In this document: positions 1 through 5,082 of the stretch, one piece after another | Numbering within the stretch: position 1 is the stretch's first letter | How the letters are laid out: each line of letters opens with the position of its first letter | Assembly (NCBI GenBank): GCA_030636065.1 | Contig: DAOVXR010000046.1 | Location: forward strand, 1-8,972 | Length of the DNA: 8,972 bases | Direction of reading: 5' to 3' | Source: Sedimentisphaerales bacterium | Lineage (GTDB): Bacteria > Planctomycetota > Phycisphaerae > Sedimentisphaerales > SM23-30 | Position numbers and translations under genes: made by a program | The notes under the pieces: generated by a model | Told to the model about the DNA's origin: nothing | What the model saw: only the letters and a program-made list of their open reading frames with translations | Database searches by the model: none

Positions 1-408
1 GACCATGCTTGGCCCGCCAATGTCGATATTTTCGATAGCGTCTTCAAAAGCACAGTCCGGTTTTGCGACGGTCTGTTCGAATGGATACAGGTTCACGCAT
101 ACCAGCTCGATCCCCGTTATATCGTTATCCCGCATTGCCTTGACGTGTTCGTCGTTATCCCGCAGGGCCAACAGCCCCCCGTGAATCTTCGGGTGCAGTG
201 TTTTGACTCTGCCGTTCATCATTTCCGGAAAGCCGGTAACCTTGTCGATTGAAATCACATCGATCCCGGCTTCACTGAGTGTCCGGGCGGTTCCTCCTGT
301 ACTTATAATTTCCACACCCAGCTCTGTAAGGTGCCGTGCGAATTCCACTATGCCTGCCTTGTCCGATACTGACACCAATGCTCTTTTAATCGATACTGAC
401 TTACTCAT
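1..408 (-). CDS. purH: PurH, N-terminal part (IMP cyclohydrolase domain), cut by window edge
   Basis: This is the start of the bifunctional AICAR transformylase/IMP cyclohydrolase, which does the last two steps of IMP synthesis in the cytoplasm. Reverse-strand translation from the ATG at 408 gives 136 uninterrupted codons down to base 1, beginning [20 protein letters not shown]. Family hallmarks of the MGS-like cyclohydrolase domain are plain: [10 protein letters not shown] (about residues 40-49), [20 protein letters not shown] (about 63-82), NLYPFEQT (about 109-116) and [11 protein letters not shown] (about 125-135). The transformylase domain lies outside the window; a full PurH is usually a little over 500 residues. 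A GGAG sits 5 bases before the ATG, and the ATG at 413 is followed at once by a stop, so the start at 408 is secure. The gene diverges from the HAD hydrolase, and a GC-rich hairpin lies in the leader. Confidence 0.96.
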   Translation of the reverse strand, partial: MSKSVSIKRALVSVSDKAGIVEFARHLTELGVEIISTGGTARTLSEAGIDVISIDKVTGFPEMMNGRVKTLHPKIHGGLLALRDNDEHVKAMRDNDITGIELVCVNLYPFEQTVAKPDCAFEDAIENIDIGGPSMV

Positions 409-426
409 TACATCTCCGTTATTTAG

Positions 427-445
427 CCCCCGGTTTTACCGGGGG
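427..445. repeat. 7-bp GC-rich hairpin in the purH leader
   Basis: CCCCCGG (427-433) and CCGGGGG (439-445) form a perfect 7-bp stem with a 5-base loop. It lies 18 bases upstream of the purH start codon, on the 5' side of the Shine-Dalgarno. No U-tract follows on either strand, so a terminator is unlikely. On the minus strand it is followed by CTAAAT, like the GGGCTAAAGCCC hairpin at 4808, which suggests a dispersed repeat family rather than a purH-specific control element. Confidence 0.7.
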
Positions 446-478
446 TTGGTTTCCGACGAAACCGGGAAGGTTCTCAAA

Positions 479-507
479 TTGACATTTTTCAATACTTGAA
501 CTACACT
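479..507 (+). promoter_or_regulatory. Near-consensus sigma70-type promoter for the HAD gene
   Basis: A perfect -35 box TTGACA (479-484) is followed after exactly 17 bases by TACACT (502-507), which matches the -10 consensus at 4 of 6 positions including the key T1, A2 and T6. The usual spacing puts +1 at about 514, which is the A of an in-frame ATG. The upstream TTG at 496 would then lie inside the promoter and be untranscribed, so this site decides against the longest reading frame. Confidence 0.65.
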
Positions 508-513
508 AACGTT

Positions 514-1521
514 ATGAAGAGTACAATGCAAAGATTTTTTGACTTTCAGGGGTCGCTTCACAGTTATTATCAGCGGCTTGAACAGCGTTTTACGATTCCA
601 TACGAGATTTCGCTTACCCCGCCTCAAATACCGTCCGTGTATAAGACGTCCGGCACGGCCGATTTGTCATCCATCGGGGCGGTTCTTTGGGACGTCTATG
701 GTACGTTGTGTGGTATGGACCTTGGCGATCTGGACGAAACCCTCGAACATGACGAACATCTGCTCCGTGCCGCCCAGGCAACCATAGCTGAGTTCTCACT
801 TGAGGAGTCTCTGGCGCGTATGGAGCCTGACCAACCCAGCGAAAACACCCTGCGAGACCTCTATTTGCAGATGATAGATGATTCTCATCTGCGTTCGCTG
901 GCTGACGGCATCAGGTATCCCGAAGTGCTGATCGAGCAAATCTGGCTGCAAATCCTGCGGGAATGTACTGATCACGGTTTGCGGTTGCTTCAGGATGAGC
1001 CTCCTTTGCACACCGCATATCGGTGCGCCTGTTTTTTTGATTGGTCGCTACAGCACACTTATTTGTACCCTCATGTGGGCGAGACTCTCGAAACACTCAA
1101 AAAGGCTGGTATTATTCAGGGAATAATTTCCAACGCTCAGTTTTATACGCCTTTGCATTTGCGTCGGTTGCTTCGTGAGGACAGGGGACGCGACGATCTG
1201 GAATTGGAGGACTATTTCAGCGAACCTGCGGTTTTATTTTCTTATGAAATGGGGTTTAGCAAGCCTAATCTTGAGGCTTTTCGCCGGACGCTTGCTTTTC
1301 TGAATCGGCAGGGGATTGCCCCGGAGCAGGTACTTTTCATCGGCAATGATATGTTGAAAGACATTTGGGCCGCTGACCAATGCGGAATAAAAACGATGTT
1401 ATTTGCCGCCGACAGACGACAGACGGTTTTTAGGGAGGCCGAACCACTCTGCCGCGACCTGCAACCTGACGCCGTCGTAACCGATATGAATCAAATCGCC
1501 GAACTTATTCTCGAACATTAG
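514..1521 (+). CDS. HAD-superfamily hydrolase, haloacid dehalogenase/phosphatase-like
   Basis: A probable cytoplasmic HAD hydrolase of 335 residues, longer than the usual 220-250. Numbered from ATG 514, motif I is DVYGTL with nucleophile Asp60, motif II is SN at 206-207 (in GIISNAQ), motif III Lys250 (in GFSKPN) and motif IV GND with Asp279 and Asp283. About 58 residues precede motif I, and a helical cap of roughly 130 residues separates motifs I and II (subclass I). Tyr62 replaces the second Asp that serves as acid/base in HAD phosphatases; Tyr here is common in 2-haloacid dehalogenases, so the substrate is open. The start is uncertain: TTG 496 lies in the promoter, ATG 514 coincides with the predicted +1 (leaderless), and ATG 526 has only a weak AAGAG 4 bases upstream. 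The end overlaps the convergent membrane gene by 17 bp. Confidence 0.87.
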   Translation: MKSTMQRFFDFQGSLHSYYQRLEQRFTIPYEISLTPPQIPSVYKTSGTADLSSIGAVLWDVYGTLCGMDLGDLDETLEHDEHLLRAAQATIAEFSLEESLARMEPDQPSENTLRDLYLQMIDDSHLRSLADGIRYPEVLIEQIWLQILRECTDHGLRLLQDEPPLHTAYRCACFFDWSLQHTYLYPHVGETLETLKKAGIIQGIISNAQFYTPLHLRRLLREDRGRDDLELEDYFSEPAVLFSYEMGFSKPNLEAFRRTLAFLNRQGIAPEQVLFIGNDMLKDIWAADQCGIKTMLFAADRRQTVFREAEPLCRDLQPDAVVTDMNQIAELILEH

Positions 1522-3412
1522 ATATTGTGTCCCTGTCTTTATCGTATAAGCGGTAACGAACCGGTCGTTCGGGCGCATCAGCAGGCTTGTAAAGTCGAAA
1601 AATGTTAATGTGCCGATAGCGATTGCCGACGCGGGTAAGGAATTTATAATACGCCACAGGACGTGGTCGTCCGGGACGAAGCGGGTCCGACTCCATCAAC
1701 ATCAACGAACGCGGCTCAATCAACATACGTATTTTCTCGATGTGCCATCTCTTATAGTAACTGTTGTTCGGTATATGACCAATCCGTGAGTCCCAGGTAA
1801 CATAAGTAATATCCTTCTCAATGCAATCGCGGGTGAAGGCAGCAGGATCGGCGCTATCGACATAAGCAGTGTGCTGAAAAGCCCGGGCATGCGTCGGAAC
1901 CAGTATCCGCATTGGAGCAGCCATCGTAGTAAGTAGTTTTTCACCCGGCTGAGCGTTTTTCGCATACCAGTCGGCCAGGTATTTGAACTCGATGTCGTGT
2001 CGGCTCTTGGCTCCCAGACTCTGGGCCAGTGTGAACTGATTGGATACGACCATCAAACACAAAAGAGAAGTAAAGACAATATCTCGCGAAAGATACCTGA
2101 TTTTGTAAAATACGAGATCGCCAAGAACAAAAGCGAGCATTACGGCAAAGGTGATGTAAGGAATATATTCAGAAGCAGGACTGTACCCAGCGAACCTGGG
2201 CAGAAAACCGATCAGCGAGCCGGCCCAAACCAACGCAATAACCATAATCATAAGCTGTAATATCAGAACAATCGCTTTTGGAACTCTGTTATTCCCGTTG
2301 ATCGTTTGCCAGAAACTTCGCAGGGCACAACAGCATATTATCAGTGCAAAAGGAGCCATCGGGGCGTAATACCTTTCCTTATAGCTGCCGCGGCCGATGT
2401 GGACGAGCAGATAAAGTACGAAAAAAATGAGCAATACCAACAGGTTCCACCGCCGTTTGATAAAAGAGTGAACAGCGGCAAACACAACGGCTGCCGCGGT
2501 AACGACTTTGCTCAGACCCCAGAAAACCGGCAGAGAAGATTCGTCCGAGCCGAACGGGAGTTGAAATAACGGTTCAACACTGGTTTGCCAAAGGGCCGCA
2601 AGGCATTTGCCGATGTTATAGTCCCTGTTGCCGCCGTAGAGTCTGAGATAATGCGACGCCTGCGGGTCCCACGTCAGAGCCGTACCCAAAAGCCATAATC
2701 CCAGCGGAACCGATGCCAGTACGGCCCAAAGCAGCGTCCTTAGCCGTTGACGTTTCGTCTTCGACTCGATCATATCGAACACGAAGGCCGCGACGATCAG
2801 AGCCACCCCTTCATAGCGGACCATAGTGGTTATTGACGCGAAAAGATAGCACCAGCGGGATCGCTTAAAAATGAAATAAAACGTCAGCAGTGTAAAAAAC
2901 AGCAGAGAGGTCTCCGCGATTGCCTCGGTGAGTCTGAGTAGTCCCCACGGGTTCAGAATGCTGATCACAGCCAGCCACGCCGCGAAATCGCCCAGGAACC
3001 TTCTGCCGACCAGCCATAACAATAAAAGATTCAACGGATGCAGGATGGCATTGAGCAGTATGCCGGCTGTCAGGTCCGGGTGTTGACCACCTACCAGTGG
3101 CCCCAGGCCGGCCTGCAGCAGCCCTACCACCGGCGCGCGTTTGAAGCTGACAGGCACTTCAAAAGACAATAATTCGCGGGCAACACGGACGAAATAGGGC
3201 GAATCCGGATGAGGCATCGGGGCAAGACCCCAGAATTGTACCGATTGATAGATTCCAAAGCCCAGCAGCAGGACTGCGATAATTATATTAAGATGTCTCT
3301 TTCGGCTATCCGTCGCGTCAACAGCATCGGGCATAAGAATATGCTGCGACTTCCGCCCCGCAGGCTCGCCGCTGTGACGGGAGCGTCGTTTTGATTTTCC
3401 TGATTTAACCAT
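1505..3412 (-). CDS. Polytopic membrane glycosyltransferase-like protein (GT-C fold, GT39/ArnT-like)
   Basis: A 635-residue membrane protein that probably transfers a sugar from a polyprenyl-phosphate donor to a lipid or protein acceptor on the outer face of the cytoplasmic membrane. The Arg/Lys-rich N-terminus (1-40) is cytoplasmic, followed by a first helix at about 41-60 and the loop HPDSPYF (68-74), whose Asp70 sits where GT-C enzymes carry their catalytic acidic residue. Next come KRAPVVGLLQAGL (91-103), as in the family's basic-Pro-Pro segment, then VRYEG (198-202), RYYAPMAPFALI (347-358) and about ten more hydrophobic segments up to about residue 460. The last 170 residues are soluble and probably extracytoplasmic. 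No good Shine-Dalgarno precedes ATG 3412; ATG 3334 is an alternative but also lacks one. The gene lies 56 bp downstream of the methyltransferase. The fold class is well supported; donor and acceptor are unknown. Confidence 0.8.
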   Translation of the reverse strand: MVKSGKSKRRSRHSGEPAGRKSQHILMPDAVDATDSRKRHLNIIIAVLLLGFGIYQSVQFWGLAPMPHPDSPYFVRVARELLSFEVPVSFKRAPVVGLLQAGLGPLVGGQHPDLTAGILLNAILHPLNLLLLWLVGRRFLGDFAAWLAVISILNPWGLLRLTEAIAETSLLFFTLLTFYFIFKRSRWCYLFASITTMVRYEGVALIVAAFVFDMIESKTKRQRLRTLLWAVLASVPLGLWLLGTALTWDPQASHYLRLYGGNRDYNIGKCLAALWQTSVEPLFQLPFGSDESSLPVFWGLSKVVTAAAVVFAAVHSFIKRRWNLLVLLIFFVLYLLVHIGRGSYKERYYAPMAPFALIICCCALRSFWQTINGNNRVPKAIVLILQLMIMVIALVWAGSLIGFLPRFAGYSPASEYIPYITFAVMLAFVLGDLVFYKIRYLSRDIVFTSLLCLMVVSNQFTLAQSLGAKSRHDIEFKYLADWYAKNAQPGEKLLTTMAAPMRILVPTHARAFQHTAYVDSADPAAFTRDCIEKDITYVTWDSRIGHIPNNSYYKRWHIEKIRMLIEPRSLMLMESDPLRPGRPRPVAYYKFLTRVGNRYRHINIFRLYKPADAPERPVRYRLYDKDRDTISNVRE

Positions 3413-3443
3413 AATTTAAATGGATATGACGTGAATGTATGTG

Positions 3444-3455
3444 CAATGCGCATTG
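3444..3455. repeat. 12-bp perfect palindrome upstream of the GT-C gene
   Basis: CAATGCGCATTG is a perfect palindrome in the 56-bp gap between the methyltransferase and the membrane glycosyltransferase. It could be a protein-binding site or chance; nothing else supports a role. Confidence 0.3.
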
Positions 3456-3468
3456 AATTTAACACTTG

Positions 3469-4026
3469 CTATCCGGTTTTTGTCATAACCACCAACTGAT
3501 TGCATCCGAGAGCGAAACGCTTGTATGTAATAATTTTTAAATTGAAATAATCAGCGAGGACTTTGAATCTTCTCTTATTATAGATGGTTATATGGTGGTC
3601 GTCGGCGCTTCGGGCAAAAAGACCAAGTTTAGCACCTATTCGGTGAACTAAATCTCCAAAAGGCGTCGGTGTGGTTATGATAATGACGCCGTCGGATTTC
3701 AGATTTTTCAGAATTTGATTAAACAGATGTTTCTGGTTGAAAACGTGCTCGATGACGGCTAACAGCAAAGCGGTGTCGAATTTAAGCGAAAAGGCAAAAG
3801 AATCTTCGTCAAGGTCCGCACAAGAAAAATTGTGCTGTGGGAACGAGCTTTTTAGTTTCTCTGTACGTTGGCAATCGTATTCTACTCCGTAGTAGGTTTT
3901 GATTTTTTGTGAGAAAAGTCGCAAAACGACAGCGTCACCACAACCCAAATCCAAAACCGCACCGTTAATATACGGTGCAATTTTGTCGGTTCTGACTTTT
4001 CGTATAAACTTCGATAATAAACCCAT
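3469..4026 (-). CDS. Class I SAM-dependent methyltransferase
   Basis: A small cytoplasmic methyltransferase of 185 residues with one Rossmann-like domain. The SAM-binding motif I is VLDLGCGDA (24-32), the acidic end of strand beta-2 is GVEYD (47-51, Glu49 likely binding the ribose hydroxyls), motif post-II/IV is FDTALLLAVIEHV (83-95), and the later strand is GVIIITTPTP (113-122). This is the Methyltransf_11/23 pattern; the substrate cannot be read from sequence. Translation is placed at ATG 4026 because AGGA lies 9 bases upstream; the TTG at 4035 would abut that AGGA. The gene is visibly more AT-rich than its neighbours: the stretches I counted run at about 33-42% GC against roughly 50-60% in many flanking gene stretches, which suggests separate acquisition. 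It is followed after 56 bp by the GT-C gene, so a joint role in surface-glycan or lipid modification is plausible. Confidence 0.9.
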   Translation of the reverse strand: MGLLSKFIRKVRTDKIAPYINGAVLDLGCGDAVVLRLFSQKIKTYYGVEYDCQRTEKLKSSFPQHNFSCADLDEDSFAFSLKFDTALLLAVIEHVFNQKHLFNQILKNLKSDGVIIITTPTPFGDLVHRIGAKLGLFARSADDHHITIYNKRRFKVLADYFNLKIITYKRFALGCNQLVVMTKTG

Positions 4027-4068
4027 ATATACCAATCCTAAATGGACTTGCCTGATAACAATTGCCGG

Positions 4069-4107
4069 TTTGGCATTCTAATGTGCTTTAGAAGTGCTTC
4101 TGCCAAA
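4069..4107. repeat. Two-tier inverted repeat between the DUF2617-like and methyltransferase genes
   Basis: TTTGGCA (4069-4075) pairs with TGCCAAA (4101-4107). Directly inside, TTCTAA (4076-4081) pairs with TTAGAA (4088-4093) around a 6-base loop, leaving 4094-4100 as a one-sided bulge. An alternative pairing is AGAAG with CTTCT. It lies in the methyltransferase leader region and has no U-tract, so it looks like an RNA structure or binding site rather than an intrinsic terminator. Confidence 0.45.
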
Positions 4108-4173
4108 TAAAATGATACCAACTCACCATTTATTTTTCACCCACGCGTTACACCTGGGAGTTAAATCCGCCTA

Positions 4174-4725
4174 TTATTTTCGTTTCATATTGAACAGGGA
4201 CTGGGTCTTTATAATAGTGTTCTTTTCCGGGAAGGCATGGAATGTGTGCAGGTGCAACTGGTCATAATGGGCTTCGTAATCAATAAGACTGAAAGGAACC
4301 AATTCACCCCTGGCCCACTGAGGATACTGAACGAATAATCCACGCTTTCTGGCCATCTTGATCAAGTCAAGGTGGCTCCGTCGATAAATGTTGGCACTCA
4401 TGGCCTCGACCTGAAAGTTCATCATATAGCCCAGCCCGTCGGACCAGCGGCAGGAATATTTTTTTTCGCCCCGGAACGGGAAACGCTCGATAAGGCCGCG
4501 GGTTGGTAAAGTCTGGTCAGGATGACAAATCAACTCGGTCATGCAATCCGAACCATAAAAGACACTGACAAGATGACTACAACCGGTAACCCAGATAATA
4601 ACCTCATAATCGCCCTGATAAAAACGGCGAGAACGAAATATCTCAAACAATTCCGGGTGCAGCGGCCTCTGATACAAATAAAAATTAAGCTCGCTTAATG
4701 ATTGAGTAATCTGTGGCAATTCCAT
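4174..4725 (-). CDS. DUF2617-like protein of unknown function
   Basis: A 183-residue soluble protein without signal peptide or membrane segment. The order of features fits the DUF2617 family as I know it: a GxSHxV element (GCSHLVSV, about residues 48-55), a nearby Cys-x-x-Glu (CMTEL, about 61-65), a central Y...QVEAMS stretch (about 100-109), and a C-terminal THAYP-type block, here TFHAFPE (about 161-167) followed by IIKTQSLFN. The biochemical function of that family is not known to me, and the match is by eye. ATG 4725 is preceded by AGGGA at a spacing of 5 bases, so the start is good. It is the first gene of the minus-strand group; 147 bp separate it from the methyltransferase start, so co-transcription is possible but not certain. 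Confidence 0.75.
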   Translation of the reverse strand: MELPQITQSLSELNFYLYQRPLHPELFEIFRSRRFYQGDYEVIIWVTGCSHLVSVFYGSDCMTELICHPDQTLPTRGLIERFPFRGEKKYSCRWSDGLGYMMNFQVEAMSANIYRRSHLDLIKMARKRGLFVQYPQWARGELVPFSLIDYEAHYDQLHLHTFHAFPEKNTIIKTQSLFNMKRK

Positions 4726-4807
4726 ACGTTTCCCTGAAAATAAATCAAATGTAATCGATAATTAAAGACGCCAATATTCCTGACACAAAGCCAACTAACT
4801 AACGCGC

Positions 4808-4819
4808 GGGCTAAAGCCC
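4808..4819. repeat. GGGC-TAAA-GCCC hairpin, likely dispersed repeat
   Basis: GGGC (4808-4811) and GCCC (4816-4819) pair around TAAA. Related GGCTAAA or GACTAAGCCCC strings occur beside the purH-leader hairpin and at 8707-8716, which points to a repeat family in this genome. There is no U-tract, so it is probably not a terminator. Confidence 0.5.
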
Positions 4820-4897
4820 CATCCTGCCGGTATTTTCAGAGGCTGCCGCTATTCGATTATAACTCGAAATGGTCGTATCTGCCAAGTGTTTTTCTTG

Positions 4898-4913
4898 TTT
4901 TCAGTACTGAAAA
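4898..4913. promoter_or_regulatory. 16-bp perfect palindrome, possible operator
   Basis: TTTTCAGTACTGAAAA is its own reverse complement over all 16 bases and lies in AT-rich DNA between the two divergent genes, about 115 bases upstream of the candidate rightward -35 box. Its symmetry and position fit a dimeric regulator's site. No known operator was recognised. Confidence 0.4.
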
Positions 4914-5011
4914 ATAATATTTTTGTTATCGGCCGTTTCAGTAATATCCGTTATGATGTCGGATTAAGACAGCAGTATTAAATTAGCGGAAATTCAGCGT
5001 TTAAGGATTGT

Positions 5012-5040
5012 TTGGCCGATAGTATTTTAAGTCCTATAAG
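5012..5040 (+). promoter_or_regulatory. Candidate sigma70-type promoter for the exported protein gene
   Basis: TTGGCC (5012-5017, 4 of 6 matches to the -35 consensus) is followed after 17 bases by TATAAG (5035-5040, 5 of 6 matches). The predicted +1 at about 5047 gives a leader of about 36 bases that includes the Shine-Dalgarno. Confidence 0.45.
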
Positions 5041-5068
5041 ACAAAGGCTGACAATGCGGAAAAAATAC

Positions 5069-5074
5069 AGGAAG
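5069..5074 (+). promoter_or_regulatory. Shine-Dalgarno AGGAAG that fixes a TTG start
   Basis: AGGAAG lies 8 bases before TTG 5083. No in-frame ATG, GTG or TTG exists in the preceding 50 bases, and the out-of-frame ATG at 5054 lies upstream of this site, so TTG is the best start. Confidence 0.7.
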
Positions 5075-5082
5075 CAGTAAGA

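Larger units (their letters stand above)
4726..5082. other. Divergent intergenic region, 357 bp
   Basis: This region separates the leftward DUF2617-like gene from the rightward exported-protein gene and must hold both promoters. It contains a GGGC-TAAA-GCCC hairpin, a 16-bp perfect palindrome at 4898, and a candidate rightward promoter at 5012. A weak leftward candidate is TTGTGT (4788-4783) with TTTAAT (4766-4761) 16 bases away. No ORF with a ribosome-binding site and no RNA gene was recognised. Confidence 0.6.

Noticed and set aside
203..499. 98-codon plus-strand frame over the purH start
   Set aside because: It is the antisense shadow of purH, whose N-terminal motifs are unmistakable on the other strand.
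496..513. TTG at 496 as HAD start
   Set aside because: The -10 box of a near-consensus promoter covers 502-507, so this codon would not be transcribed from it, and there is no ribosome-binding site.
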